Source of the DNA: Bufo bufo
Lineage: Eukaryota > Chordata > Amphibia > Anura > Bufonidae
Assembly (NCBI RefSeq): GCF_905171765.1
Contig: NC_053395.1
Location: 188,979,577 to 189,043,576 of the forward strand
DNA length: 64,000 nucleotides
Direction: 5' to 3'
Of this stretch, positions 33,013 through 45,239 are shown piece after piece; position 1 is the stretch's first letter, and each line of letters opens with the position of its first letter. A program made the position numbers and the translations under genes. The notes under the pieces are model-generated. The model searched no databases. It worked only from the letters and a program-made list of their open reading frames with translations, and was not told the origin of the DNA.

Positions 33013-33716
33013 ACAAAGCTCCCAAAGAGAACAAGCACTGCGCATGTATGACCACCCTTTATTCATTTCTATGGGACTTCCGAAAATAGTTGAGACTGTT
33101 ATACTACTTTTTAGTCCACCTGGCAGCTGATATAGCTTTTCTCTAAAACATGCGCCAAAATTTGTCTAACGCTGCATCAAACAAGGCATAAAATAGGCGT
33201 AGACAAAAATTTGGTGTAAAACTGGTGTAAAAAACCTTGGGAGGAATTTATCATTCCTCTTAAGCTTTTTAATGTATTTACAGCTTTTCAAGTTGCAATC
33301 TGCATTTTACGCCACCCTAGCCAAGTCTACAAACTGGGGGCGTGATGAGGATGGAATGAAGGTGTTGTCAGAAACTGGTGTAAATAATGATTAAAATCTA
33401 CGGCAGCTCTAATCTGCCGTAGATTTAATTCTGGCACATGGAAAGCTGTAGGAGTCAGGTAATTTATGATGAGGCCTGTACCTTGTCATAAATGACATGC
33501 CTAGTCAGTCCGGCAGTGCAGGCCCCATAAGGGTGTCAGGCCCTGAATCATTAAGCCTTCTAAGGTCTGTTAGACATCATATAGTACATGATAATCTCTT
33601 TCTAACAAAGCTAGAACCAGCCATGTAACTCACATGGATCTATTCACTGCTCAAGCAGGTGTGGCCTTTCTGCTGCAGCTGTCTCCTTTTAGCTGTCACA
33701 GTTTCTAACATTATGG
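33013..33716. other. No recognised gene; MITE-like remnants
   Basis: GGTGTAAAACTGGTGTAAA (about 33212) recalls the palindromic MITE at 32003. Otherwise nothing supportable. Confidence 0.35.
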
Positions 33717-34189
33717 TTCAATCAGTTTTTATTGAAAGAGGGATAATAAGTGTAGAGGTACCATCATATAGGTTGTACACAAATACAAAATACATCACAA
33801 ATGATGTCTAGAAGGAGGTATCGGAAAGAACCTACATCCAGGTACATAACAAGATGTATGCCTTTCTTAACAGTAATAGTTAAGTTAAAACACCATATAA
33901 GCAACATTAAGTCAACAAGTACACACAGGGGGAAAGACTGAGACAAGACAAATGAAGGGTAAAAAAAGGGGGGGGGGGGAAGGGTGAGTATCCAGAAGAT
34001 GACACCGGGATTCTATGTATCTTGAGAGACGATAATGCCACTGGTCAACCAAGCCGAAAATTGCGCTGATTCCTGAAATTGGAACCAAGGTTCCCAGGTT
34101 TGTGTAAAAACAGACCTCTGGTTATGGACCTCCGCACTCAACTCCTCCATGTGGACAAGAGCATCAAGTGCGGTTACCCAGGTTACTCT

Positions 34190-37100
34190 CTACAAGCTAT
34201 CAGTTGACTTCCATTTACGGGGGATTATCTGCCTCATGGAGGAATGAATAAAAGTTTTGAGTGCTCCTCTTTTCACTTGTTGGAATCGACCCGGAAATAT
34301 AGATAGTAATGCTATCAGAGGAGAGGGTGATATATGGGACCGGTACAGATTGTTGTATAAGGCGAATACATCCTGCCATAGTGGTGCTACTCCTGGGCAA
34401 TCCCACCATATGTGGATCATGGAGCCCACTCCCGCCATGCACCGCCAACAGTAATTGGGGGCCGAGGGGTAGAAATGGTGAATATTTAGCGGTGTCCGAT
34501 ACCAACGTGTCTAAATCTTATAATTAAGTTCCTGAATTCGACTTGATATGGAGGATTTGTGTGTAAGCAAAAGTACTCTTCCCCACTGTTCCTTAGTTAG
34601 GGAAACCTCCAGATCCTTTTCCCATGCCAAGATGAAACCAGGAGTATTCCCCTGAGCGTTGACTGCCCCATCTCCAATCTCACCAGTGCCCAACAGACTG
34701 TAGACCAGTGACACAGCGTGTCCTGACCCAGAATCAGCAGTACACAATCTCTCAAAATCAGTTAAAGGGGCCGATAACTGAGAACCAGGAGCCAGGTAGT
34801 TGAGAAAGTTACGAAGTTAAAAGTATTGGAACTAGCGTCCTGCCGAATTTGGTAAGTGGTGTGAAAGTTCATTGAGGGGGAGTAGGCCTCGTTCATTGTA
34901 TAGATCTCGGATCCTAATTGGGGCTAAATTGTGATCCCTAAAAGTTTGAAGCCATCGGCAGATCTGGGTGATTCGACAAGACCGTTAGCGGTCCTAGTGT
35001 TGAAATTAGCTTAAGTTTCGTTGCAAACTTACTCCATGATGATTTTGCTAATGTTAACAAAAGTGGTGAGAGTTGTGTTTGAGATAATCGCCGTTGGAGA
35101 GAGAGAGGTAACCAGAAAATACCAGTTGCTAAATGTGGATCCAGTTCGTGTTCTATCTCTACCCACAGTTTCGTAGTGCGATTATGAAAGAGATCTAGGA
35201 CGCAGTTCACAACTGATGCCCTGTGGTATGAAAGGAAATTAGGAAGTTCCGTTCCTCCCCTAGCTTTAGGGCGAGACAGGACACTGTAACTTAACCCCAC
35301 CCTAGAGCCACTCCAAATAAATTGAGAAGCCATCTTACAAAGTCGGCTAAAGAATGTCTGGGGGATATCACAGGGGATCGTCTGGAAAAGGTACAGGAGT
35401 TTGGGCAAAATGTCCATCTTAAGGGCATTGATTTTACCGAACCATGAGATGTGAAGGGAAGATCATCTCTGAAGGAGTGATTCAATGGATCCGAGCATCG
35501 GTTTGAAGTTAAGTTTAAAAAGATGGGCAGGGTTCGCCGGTAAGCAAATCTTGAGGTGTTTGATGTATTGCGAGGCCCAGCGGTATGAGAATGTGTCTCT
35601 AATATGTATAACTTCACTATGGGGTAAAGTAATATTTAATATTTTTGACTTCTGGATATTAATTTTGAAGTTACTGAGGCGCCCAAAAAGTTAAAATTCA
35701 CGGAGGACTGAGGGTAGCCCTAATCTTGGAGAGGAAAGGAATAGCAGGAGATCATCTGCAAATAGTGATAACTTGTTTTCCCAATAGTAAAGGGGTCTGA
35801 TAAAAGGCCATTCACTCGAACCTGCGCTGAGGGAGAGTCATAAAGTGCCAGTGTCCTACTTCCCAGTCCCACACACTCCAGCGTTTTTGCCAGAAACTGC
35901 CAGCCAATGCCTTGTCTGCGTCAACTGTGAGGAGGCATAATGGCGTTTTTGTCAACCTAAATCTAGCAATAATATCTATAGACTTCAGGGAATTATCTCG
36001 TGCTTCCCTATCTGGAACGAAGCCCACTTGTTTCCTACGGATACAGTTAGGAATGTGTGGCTGTAGTCTTAGGGCTAATAATTTGGCATAGAGTTTTAGG
36101 TCTACATTCAGTAGGGAAATTGGCTGGTAGTTTACACATGAGGAGGGATCTTTATCTGGCTTTGGAATCACCGTAATGCAGGCCTGAAGGGTTTGACGCG
36201 GGAAGGGACAGTCTGCCGAGATTGAGTTGAAAGCTTGTAGGATGATTGGGGATAATTCCTCGCATAACATCTTATAAGAGCGTGGTGTCAGACCATCCGG
36301 TCCTGGGCTTTTCCTGTTTTTGAGGTCTTTTACAACATGAGTTCTGAGGCAGAGAAGTCGTCTTCCAGGCAGGAAGCTAAGTCATCTGGAATACGTGAAG
36401 GGCCGAATTGGTTCAGGTAATGTCGTATGTCTTGTAGAAATGCTTCTGACGTGGTGTCTCTCCCTGTTTCGAGATTATAGAGTTTATCATAGTATGCCTG
36501 AAATTCAGATGCTATATCAGAAGGGGCGTGTATCACTCCTTTAGAAGATGTGTTCACAGATGACACTTATGAGGAGGGAATCCGAGGATGTAATGCTCTC
36601 GCTAGCCATTTCCCACTTTTATCACCGTATTAAAAAAAGCCATGTTTAATTTTGTCTCTGACACAAAGTGTTCTTTGATCTAAGATCTGAAGGATTTGTT
36701 GGCGGATTGAAGATAAGTCAGCTTTAAGTTGGCTAGAGGGGGAGATCTTATTAAGAGCCTCCTTGTGGTCTAACTCTACAAGATGTGAGGAGAGCTTATG
36801 TGAACGATCTTTTTTTAGTCTGGTTCCGTGTGAAATGAAGATGCCCCTAAGAATGCATTTTAGAGCTTCCCATTTCATGGGTGGTGGGGTCGTGTCTGAT
36901 TGGTGGTTTTCAATGAAATCCGAAATAGCAGCTCTAATATCTGACATGCATACTATGTCATGTAACAGATTATCATTCAACCTCCAAGAGAATGAACGCT
37001 GTTTTGTAAAATGCGGTTGTATAAGGCCATAGACAGGGGAGTGGTCTGACCACAAGAACCCGTCCATCGAGCAGCGGGGATCTGAGTCTAATAGCTTATG

Positions 37101-37706
37101 TGAGATGAACAAATGATCCAGTCTACTGTAACTATTGTGGGCTTGTGAGTGGAAGCTGTAATCCCTGACTCCTAGATGCAGTATCCGCCATAAATCTACC
37201 AGGCGAAGAGCGGCCAGGTCTGCCCTAAATCTGCGTCTAGACACTGGGGAGACTGGAGACTTACCAGCTGATGAATCAATGGAGGGGTCCATCACCATAT
37301 TGAAGTCGCCTCCAAGAATGATAGAGGAGCCATCCGCAAACCGGGCTAATCTTCTAAGTATTGAGGATCCAAAGGTCGCCTGGTCCTGGTTCGAAAAATA
37401 AACATTAGCGACTGTGAAAATGGTATTGTCAGCCGACAGCTTGAGAAAAACATATCTGCCTCTGTGGTCAATGTCTGCGGACAGAACCACCGGACGGAAG
37501 CTTTTGTGGAAGGGGTTGGGGCTATCAAACCAGGTATTATAGTAACTACTTTCAGAATTGGGAACCGACTTAGCCTTAAAGTGGGTTTCCTGTAACATAA
37601 TTAGCATGACTCGTTTCCTATAGAAATGGTATAGAATCTGACTACGCTTTTCCGGCTTGTTGAGACCTCTGGCATTGTAAGTACAGAATAAAAGGTGTAC
37701 TATCAT
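34190..37706 (-). pseudogene. LINE ORF2 (endonuclease and reverse transcriptase), broken
   Basis: Would nick target DNA and copy its own RNA. Endonuclease frame 36630-37706 (358 residues) is the best kept: conserved Asn in CTYNARGLNK, Glu in LMLQETHF-type motif, Asp in GGDFNMV, and the SDHSPV motif with the catalytic His. The reverse transcriptase fingers follow at 35812-36270 (VIPKPDKDPSSCVNYQPISL, KQVGFVPDREARDN), then the FADD active site at 35751-35762, outside any long frame. Thumb region 34938-35417 (LPKLLYLFQTIPCDIP). C-terminal CWRC...HIWWDC near 34390-34450. The normally invariant Arg of YRPISLLN is Gln, consistent with CpG decay. Frames change at least between each listed block. Confidence 0.88.
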
Positions 37707-38186
37707 GGAGAATGGGTCGGTATCGGGACCTTTAGATAAAGTGGATCAATCACCCAATAACGTGGGGCAACAAAGGGGTAAGATATGGGGAGGGTAGGAC
37801 AAATATTAGACAGACCAGACAAAAAACGCAACAAAGGTGGACAAGAGAGCCGGCTACTGCGACTCAAAATTAAACTACATAGTGACTACAGTCACAAGCA
37901 GCACTGAGTGCTGCAATCCCTAAGTAGGGGAAGGAGAAGTCAAGGGCCGAACAGCAGCCTTACTAATCTCCGGTCATAAAATATATAAGAACTGTAAATA
38001 TGACAGGGAACACATGTCAAATCAGTAAGCAAGTATACTAATCAGGTTGGAAGGTGAAAGAGGTAGCGCAAAATTTTAGATGATGCGCAAAAAAGAGAGC
38101 GAGCAGGAACAAAGCTATGTAACAGAATAAGAGAGCACAGAACACCAAGGAAAAGGAACAATAGAACAACAATAGAAGCTGGTCTC

Positions 38187-38790
38187 TCAGCTGGTCAGTC
38201 TTTGATGTCGTCGAGAGGATCTCTGGGACTTGGAAGTCGACATCTGCCATTCTACTCTTCCCGAGGGCAGCTGCACAAACTGGGGACGAGGCCAGTCGGG
38301 GAGCTCCAGCGGAGGAAGATCAAAAGTGACCAATATTTTAGGGAGGTCAGTCAATGACTTAAAAACAGCTGATTTCCCCTCTTTATTAGTGATGAGTTGA
38401 AACGGATACCCCCATCTGTAGATGATGGCTTTCTCCTTGAGAATCGTCAGGAGGGGTTTTAACGCCTTTCTTAACATCAGAGTATGTCTTGATGCCTCCT
38501 CACTTCTGGACGCTCTGAGAATGGCCTCTTTTTCTTTATAAAAATGGATTCGGCAAATCGTGCAGGATCTGATGGCTTAGGGCCTAGTGCTCCGTGTATA
38601 CAATACATTTCTATAGGTTTGCCAGAGTCCACATTCAGCAACTTGCTAAAATATTTCTGGGCCCAAGTCTCCAAGTCAGGAGCAACTATTGATTCAGGGA
38701 CCCCTCTGAGGCGGAGATTGTTTCTCTGATTTCTGTTTTCAATGTCGTCCAAGTGGGTCAGAATATCTTGTAGCTGCGTTTCACCTCTTC
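38187..38790 (-). pseudogene. LINE ORF1 RNA-binding protein, C-terminal part
   Basis: L1-type ORF1 proteins form coiled-coil trimers that bind the element RNA. Here the end of the coiled coil (LQDILTHLDDIENRNQ) runs into the conserved RNNLRLRGVPES segment of the RRM (38477-38752). After a frame change the C-terminal domain (IYRWGYPFQLITNKEG) occupies 38187-38477. The N-terminal half is missing. Confidence 0.8.
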
Positions 38791-38793
38791 TTC

Positions 38794-39290
38794 ACACGCC
38801 CCCTGAAGAAGCGAGGCGAAACGCGCGTCGGGTTGGTGCCATTATCCCCTCTCCATTCCGGGTCAGTATTTGCTTGGTTCATGCCTTCCATCGTCCATTA
38901 GCCACTCTTGCATCTAGGTTTGCACATATATGGTTGCACTTGGAGTATGCCTTTGGAGACTCCATGTCTAGTTAACATGCAATGATATTTAATAGGTATG
39001 GTAAGATGTTATGGCATGAGGTCAAGGTATGAGATATGTGAGCCATTTATACTCTTATATGTGTTTGGTACACAATATTTATATTAAGACTTTGGCTTGT
39101 AATCTCCTATTTCACTGTGCAAAACGAACCATAGGAGTTATTGGTGTTGGAGGGATGGTGGTCTTATACTTGTCGCAGTATTTTCCTGCACTGCTACCAC
39201 TATACGCATCTTTGCTTTAATATGTATTTAATTTTTCTTTTTAAACAATAAAGATTGAGTTTATACTATATGTGTGTATTATCATTCTTG
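38794..39290 (+). mobile_element. Penelope- or SINE-like repeat starting with a hammerhead-like motif
   Basis: Begins with CCCCCTGAAGAAGCGAGGCG and ends near AATAAAGATTGAGTTTATAC (39248). The 5' hammerhead-like core plus a 3' AATAAA is the layout of Penelope-type terminal repeats and of short retroelements derived from them. Right edge is approximate. Non-coding. Confidence 0.45.
38796..38837 (+). ncRNA. Hammerhead-like self-cleaving RNA motif
   Basis: CTGAAGA at 38803-38809 fits the CUGANGA box; GC/GC mini-stem II at 38811-38817; GAAA at 38818-38821; short stem III and cleavage triplet in ACGCGCGTC (38821-38829); stem I from CCC (38800-38802) with GGG (38830-38832). Stems are minimal, so activity is uncertain. 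Confidence 0.5.
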
Positions 39291-40040
39291 GTTATCTGTT
39301 TAGTGACACATATTCAACTATTGGTATTCGTATCGGTTGTTATTGAATAGCTCACTGGCTATACTACATTTTTAATTACATGCAATCAGAAAAGTATTCA
39401 GATCCAGGTGCTGGTTTAAAAAATATAGAATATTTTTTTGTGACACAATCCGTTTATGGGTCTGTTCACATGTCAGATTATAATCTGATCTATTGGATGT
39501 AAACAGTATGTACATTTCTGTAAAAATACAAAGAAAATATATTCAGTATTAAATTCAATAATAATTAAATAATATGGAACACTTCATCATTATGTCTATA
39601 TGCTTGATGGGTTACACAAGCGGCTGGTATATACAGTATAATTTGGCAAATTTACTAATGTGATTGTGCCTAGACCTTGTCGTAAAAATTTATTTTATCC
39701 AAATAACCAAAACTTGATGCACTTGTGCACATAATGTTGCATCAAGTTTTAGACATATTTATCAAGCACCAAAAATAATAATTTTACATTATTTGACATA
39801 AATTTTTAGTTTTACAGATCAACAACAGGGCATGGATTATCGAATAGGTGTGTGGCTTCAACCATCACCACAATTTGGGTGCAATTTCAAAGTAAGCTAA
39901 CCAATAGTTGGTGTATATTTGGATAAATGTGCCTACGTGTGCACCAAATCTATCATCCAGTATGAGTCACTGTGATGAATTTGGCGCATCTTTAGACTGT
40001 CTGCATGTCGTCTACAGGATTAGTAGATGTGTTATTTTGG
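39291..40040. other. No recognisable feature
   Basis: AT-rich. A small dyad (AACTTGATGCACTTGTGCAC / GTTGCATCAAGTT) lies at 39711-39750; nothing else supportable. Confidence 0.4.
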
Positions 40041-40048
40041 CAGTATTA

Positions 40049-40332
40049 GGCCTCATGCACACGACCGTTGTGTGTTTTGCGGTCCGCAAATTGCGGATCT
40101 GCAAAACACGGATGGCGTCCGTGTGTGTTCCGCAATTTGCGGAATGGCGCAGACAGGAATAGGACAGGTTATATTTTTTGGGCGGACCACGGAACGGAGT
40201 AACGGATGCGGACAGCACACGGAGTGCTGTCCGCATCTTTTGCGGCCCCATTGAAGTGAATGGGTCCGCATCCAAACCGCAAATACTGCGACTCAGATGT
40301 GGACCAAAACAACGGTCGTGTGCATGAGGCCT
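40049..40332. mobile_element. Harbinger-like MITE 1 in the satellite
   Basis: Ends GGCCTCATGCACACGACCGT and its complement; TTA at 40046-40048 and 40333-40335 region. Interior dyads of TTGCGGA/TCCGCAA. Confidence 0.8.
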
Positions 40333-40384
40333 TAGGCAGTGTTTAGCAGCATTAGGCAGTACTTGCCAGTATATTTCAGTATTA

Positions 40385-40675
40385 GGCCTCATGCACACGG
40401 CGGTTGTTTTGGTCCGCATCCGAGCCGCAGTTTTTGCGGCTTGGTTGCAGACCCATTCACTTCAATTGGGCCTCAAAAAATGCGGACTGCACTCAGTGTG
40501 CTGTCCGCATCCGTTGCTCCGTTCCGTGGTCCAGAAAAAAAATATAACCTGTACTTTGCGGACCGCTTTGCAGACAAGAATAGGCAGTTATATTAATGGC
40601 TGTCCGTGCCATCCGTGTTTTGAGGATCCGCAATTTACGGACCGCGAAACACACAATGGTCGTGTGCATGAGGCC
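40385..40675. mobile_element. Harbinger-like MITE 2 in the satellite
   Basis: Ends GGCCTCATGCACACGGCGG and TGGTCGTGTGCATGAGGCC; TTA at 40382-40384 and 40676-40678. Confidence 0.85.
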
Positions 40676-40894
40676 TTAGACAGTATTAGGCAGTATTTGG
40701 CAGGTTTGGGTAGTATTTGGTAGTATTATTCAGTATTCGGCAGTATTAGACAGTATTATTCAGTATTTTGTAGTATTTGTCAGTATTAAGCATTATTAGT
40801 CAGTATTTGGCAGTATTAGACAATATTATTTAGTATTTGGCAGTATTAAACAATATTATTCAGTATTTTGTAGTATTTGTCAGTATTAGTATTA

Positions 40895-41069
40895 GGGCTC
40901 ACGCACACGGCTGGGCAATATGCAGTGCGGATGGACCACGGACCAATTCAAGTTGAATTGGTCTGGATCCGTCTGCAGATTCCGCACGCATGTTGTTAGT
41001 GCATTGTGGACCGCAAATTGCGGTCCCCATTGCAAGGAACAGCCGACCGACTGCCGTGTGCATGAGCCC
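40895..41069. mobile_element. Harbinger-like MITE 3 in the satellite, short form
   Basis: Ends GGGCTCACGCACACGGC and GCCGTGTGCATGAGCCC; TTA at 40892-40894 and 41070-41072. At 175 bp it is shorter than its neighbours. Confidence 0.8.
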
Positions 41070-41172
41070 TTAAGCAGTATTTGGCAGTATTATTCAGTAT
41101 TTGGCAGCATTATTCAGTATCTGGCAGTATTAGACAGTATCATTCAGTATTTTGTAGTATCTGTCAGTATTA

Positions 41173-41477
41173 TGGCTCATGCACACAAACGTATTTTCTT
41201 TCCGTGTCCGTTTTTGTGGATCGTATGTGGAACCATTCATTTCTATGGGTCGGCAAAAAAAACTGAAGGTACCGCTTCTGTATGTCCGTATTTCTGTTCC
41301 ACAAAAAAATAGAACATGTCCTATTATTGTCCGCATTACGGACCAGGATAGTACTGTTCTATTAGGGGCTAGCTGTTCCATTCCGCAAAATACTGAATGC
41401 ACACGGACGTCATCTGTATTTTTTGCGGATCTGTTTTTTGCGGACCGCAAAATACATACGGTCGTGTGCAAGAGCCC
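41173..41477. mobile_element. Harbinger-like MITE 4 in the satellite
   Basis: Ends TGGCTCATGCACACAAACGT and GGTCGTGTGCAAGAGCCC, the first base changed; TTA at 41170-41172 and 41478-41480. Confidence 0.75.
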
Positions 41478-41520
41478 TTAAGCAGTATTTCTCTTTATTA
41501 TTCAGTATTTGTTAGTATTA

Positions 41521-42105
41521 GCTCATCACTTTGTGAATAATGTTAGAGTAAGTTTAGAGATCAGTGAAGGAATGCGTCCTCACCTGTACCCTTCTGGGGT
41601 TAGCTGGCCTTTAGACCTTTCCCCTCCCACAGTATGCGGACTATTTTACTTCTGCATTTCTTACATCAGTTATTGCTGGTGCAATTGTCTGGTCAATGGC
41701 GACAAGCATTACTGTAATAACAAAACGCATTGTTAATTGATCAGACATGTCAGAGCACAGTTTTGGGTCCTTCCCTTGTCTCATTATCTTCATCACCAAG
41801 CACATAAAAGTTGAAAAAGCTGACTCCATAGAACTTTTAGGTTTTAACCACATGCTGATTTTACACTGCAGAATTGCCAGTGAAAAATCAAGATCATTAA
41901 CAGCAAGAGCAAAGTGGATGAGACTTTACCAAATCTCATCCAACCGCTGTATAAAAAAAAAAAAAAAAGAGTAAGGAATCTGCTGCGAAATTGACCCTCG
42001 GTACAGACAGTAAATCCACAGCGTGTCAATGTATACTGTGGGTTTTCACGAAGGAGGAAATCCTCAACAAAGCTCCATGTAAGTGAGAGTTCACATCATC
42101 AAAAA
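41521..42105. other. No recognisable feature
   Basis: No repeat ends or coding signal beyond a short A-run at 41952-41968. Confidence 0.35.
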
Positions 42106-42109
42106 TAAA

Positions 42110-43560
42110 AAATAAAAAATACAAAACATCCTGCATGATGTGATAAATGAATATGCGGATGCGCATGGCTACATATATAAAAGAAATATATATAAAAATC
42201 CGAGATAATATATATAAAAATCCGAGATTCTCAGCCAATATATTTCGATCAAAACATATCTGTGCCCGCCTACCCGCGCCAAGATGGTCTCAGTCAGGCA
42301 GGTCCTACTCTAAACCTACGTATGTAGTTGGGCATCTATGTTCAGGTGAGCTGGTAGGCAGGCACAGATGTGTTTTGATTGCATTATTTTCTGTGATTTT
42401 TCTTTTATAAATGTAGCCATTCACATCTGCATATTCAGTTATCATATCGTGCAGGATAACAGGCTGAACTGGATGGAAAGATGTCCTTCATGTGTGAATG
42501 TACTTCTATTTCATCTTGGGATTGGCAGTTTTTGTGCACTTTTGTCCCACCTATCCCACAGGTGACCTTGATTAGGTGGTACATTGGTTGCTGGATGCAT
42601 AAAGAGGTAACCAGGAGCAGCACACTGTAACGGAACGCCTAGCACCCCGACCTGCGTTGATAGTTGCTCCTAGTGCTTCCAGAGGACTCCAAGCACTCCA
42701 CTTGACACCGTCAGCACTGCAGACCCCATGAACCGCCGAAGCTTGGTGGAGGTCTCGCCGTCTCCTACCCACCCTGGACCTACAACAAGGCTCCAGGCTC
42801 CAGTAGGAGAACCTCTCTTAAATGCAGAGAGCAGGAACCATGAACAAGCTCTTACAAGAGCTTATACTCAGGGGAGTATTGTGATATCGCAATCCCCAAG
42901 AGTGTAGTTATCCCATTCCCCAAACATGAGCCAAAACTTCATGAAGGTATAAAAACAGGAACTCTCTTTATTTTAACACACAAGCATTTTATACACATCT
43001 TCCAACAAGGTTACCACCCACATGGTTTTGTAAAAACAGCCAATAACCACGTACAATACACTCAGACACTCCCACACAAAATCCTCCCCTCTGCCCGTGA
43101 TAGAATTACCTCACACTGGGTTGATGCAATCATCACAGGCAGGCGAATACACAATATCCTCTGTCCTGGAGACAGCCGAGAAGTAATTCAATTATCTCTC
43201 AGGACAAAGGACATCGCCAATACACACAGAGAGACAATGGAACAGACCTCCCTACTCAACGTATACAATGTCCCACCCTTTTCAATACACAGACATTTAA
43301 CATCCCAAAATGGCACGAATTAGACCAGGAGTTCAAGTTAGTCCAAGTCCTTTGTGAACAAATGAGGCCTGGCTGATGAGAGGGCCCATAATCCTGGGGC
43401 AAGAGGCTAGTAGCCAGGCCCCTCCAAAACCCAGTGGCGAGGTTGGTTTCGCCACACACACTATATGTGCAGGGTCTGCTCTCCTGAATGTAGATACCCA
43501 TACGGCATAGGTAGGTTTAGCGTAGGACTTGCCTGACTGAGACCACCTTGGCAGTGGTAA
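42110..43560. repeat. Repeat R, palindromic copy split by an LTR
   Basis: Left arm 42117-42310 and right arm 42365-42625 are inverted copies of the 18350-18780 repeat. The right arm resumes at 43457 after the LTR (GCATAGGTAGGTTTAGCG, GACTTGCCTGACTGAGACCA), so the LTR is younger. Confidence 0.65.
42626..43456 (-). mobile_element. LTR, about 831 bp, probable 5-bp TSD
   Basis: On the minus strand it begins TGTGGCGAAACCAACCTCGC and ends GGCGTTCCGTTACA. CACAC stands at 42621-42625 and 43457-43461; the low-complexity flank makes the exact edge ambiguous by two bases. A minus-strand AATAAAGAGAG near 42970 could be its polyadenylation signal. No internal region, so it is a solo LTR. Confidence 0.6.
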
Positions 43561-44335
43561 AAGAAAACGCTGATGTGAAGCTAATCTTAGGTGCTTTTCA
43601 GCCATGGCTTTTGCTGTTGTATTATTAAGTGCCATACAGTATGTAACGGTAAATGCTGCAGTACAATGTGGCCAGTTGGGAACAACCCCTTTTTTTATTG
43701 AATTGAAAAGAAAAAATGCAGCAAGTATTATTCAATTATTTAGAATTGGAAATCTTTTTTTAACCCTTGCAGTTCTCATAATTTGTGTCCCAAATATCCC
43801 CCTTTTTCAATTATTTAAAAAAGCAAAAGAAGCACTGGAAAATCCATTTATTAAGTGTCTGACAACAAGGAATGCTTTCATTTTCTTCTCGTTTTGCAGA
43901 AAGATCCCAAATGGCCCTGAAGCAGTTAACACAGTGTAAAAGGAAAAAATGTAATTTGGCGAGCAGTAATATTTCAGGCGCACCAGTTGTTACAAGCAGA
44001 CCGAAGTATTTAGTGACACAATTTCTGTTTTGCTTGGTTTGACAAGAAATTCACTTTTTTAAGAAAAGTATGATAAAATTACATTTTTGCAAAAGTAAAA
44101 GAAAAGTTTATGCAAGTTTTTCAGCTAATGTTCTCTTTAATGCTTCTCTCATTTGCGGATGTCTTTAGGGTGGGATAGGACGCTGAAACTTAAATGAACA
44201 GTCTGGCAAAATGGATGCGATGTACAAGGCCTGTGGAGGCATGAGAAAATCCTTGTGTTCGGGTCCCTTTACACGGGCACATTTCTGTCCAGTAACGAGC
44301 ACTGATCGACGATATACATAATCAATCAGTGCTTA
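43561..44335. other. No recognised gene
   Basis: An open frame at 43604-43939 is hydrophobic-rich but AT-driven and matches no family I know. Confidence 0.3.
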
Positions 44336-44490
44336 TTTAAAGAGGACCTCTAACCTCTCCTGACATGTCTGTTTTAGTAACTACTTGTATTCCCCATGTA
44401 ATTCTGGAGCATCTATTCTTATGATTGTATGTTGTGTCAATCCTTTATTATTCCTGCTAGAAATTATGAATGAATTAATAGCAGACCCAC
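44336..44490. repeat. TTAA-type repeat related to 3640-3795
   Basis: TTTAAAGAGGACCTCTAACC start, then the shared CTCTCCTGACATGTCTG block. Right end not found. Confidence 0.5.
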
Positions 44491-44859
44491 TCTGGCTTCC
44501 AAATCCTCATCAAAGTCGAAGTAAAATACTGACTGTGTGATGGAGGCCTCATGCTCAGTATTTGGTCAGTTTTTTGCATCAATATTTGATCAGTATTGGT
44601 AAGGCAAAACCAGGAGTGGGTCCAAAACAGAGATAACATGTGATGGAAATATTTTCATGTCTTCTGTGTTTTGGGCTCAGTCCTGGCTTCCAAATCATGA
44701 TCAAATCCTGATGAAAAATATTGACCATGTGATAGAAGTCTTATGGACGCTCAAACGACAGGACTGTTTTTTTTTTTTTTTTACGGATCATAAGAACCGA
44801 AAAATAAACGGTGATGTCAACATGGTCAAACAGGGAATCCCTAGTATCCCTGTAACAGA

Positions 44860-44990
44860 CTGGTGAGGGTGGCAACAGCTGAAGAGTCAAAATAGTGTCC
44901 CCATAACAGAGTGGTGAGGGTGGCAACAGTATGAAAAGTCACAATAGTGGCCCCTGAACAGAATGGTGGTGGTGGGGGGATGCAACAGCA
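44860..44990. repeat. Three tandem copies, unit about 50 bp
   Basis: Copies centre on AACAGACTGGTGAGGGTGGC, AACAGAGTGGTGAGGGTGGC and AACAGAATGGTGGTGGTGGG, each followed by GCAACAG. They lie just downstream of the hAT transposase remnant on its strand. Confidence 0.7.
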
Positions 44991-45239
44991 GTGGCAGTAA
45001 CAGCACAAGATGGTGTCAGATCACAGTAGGAGCATATGGCAGTAGATGCAGCAGGTGTGTGGCATCAGATGGGTGGCAGCATCCAAATAGTGACAGAAGT
45101 AATGGGCCATTTGTCACAATGTTCCAGTGTGGCAGCACACTACTGTCATATCGTTACTGCCAGAATGATCTAGTCTGTTCCCTTAGTCACCGCTGTCTGG
45201 AAATCCTGGTTGATCCACGCCTGATTCATCTTTATAAAG

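Larger units (their letters stand above)
33717..38793 (-). mobile_element. L1/Tx1-type LINE, 5'-truncated and decayed
   Basis: Order on the minus strand: end of ORF1 (38187-38790), short gap, ORF2 endonuclease (36630-37706), reverse transcriptase (about 35000-36330), C-terminal CCHC region (34190-34450), 3' UTR with AATAAA close to the 3' end (about 33735). Truncated in the ORF1 coiled coil at about 38793, where an unrelated repeat begins. Multiple frameshifts and stops. Confidence 0.88.
40035..41520. repeat. CAGTATT-type satellite interrupted by four MITEs
   Basis: Repeats of CAGTATTAGG / CAGTATTTGG fill 40035-40048, 40333-40384, 40676-40894, 41070-41172 and 41478-41520. Units are about 10-20 bp. 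MITEs sit between blocks, each at a TTA inside the unit. Confidence 0.9.

Noticed and set aside
36763..37032. 89-codon plus-strand frame
   Set aside because: Lies opposite the well-supported LINE endonuclease.
40035..41520. Repeat-spacer array of CRISPR type (four similar blocks between repeats)
   Set aside because: The 'spacers' are related palindromic MITEs with TTA duplications.
43604..43939. 111-codon frame with hydrophobic stretches, possible membrane protein
   Set aside because: AT-driven codon pattern, no known motif, poly-T/A tracts create the hydrophobic runs; no splice or promoter support.
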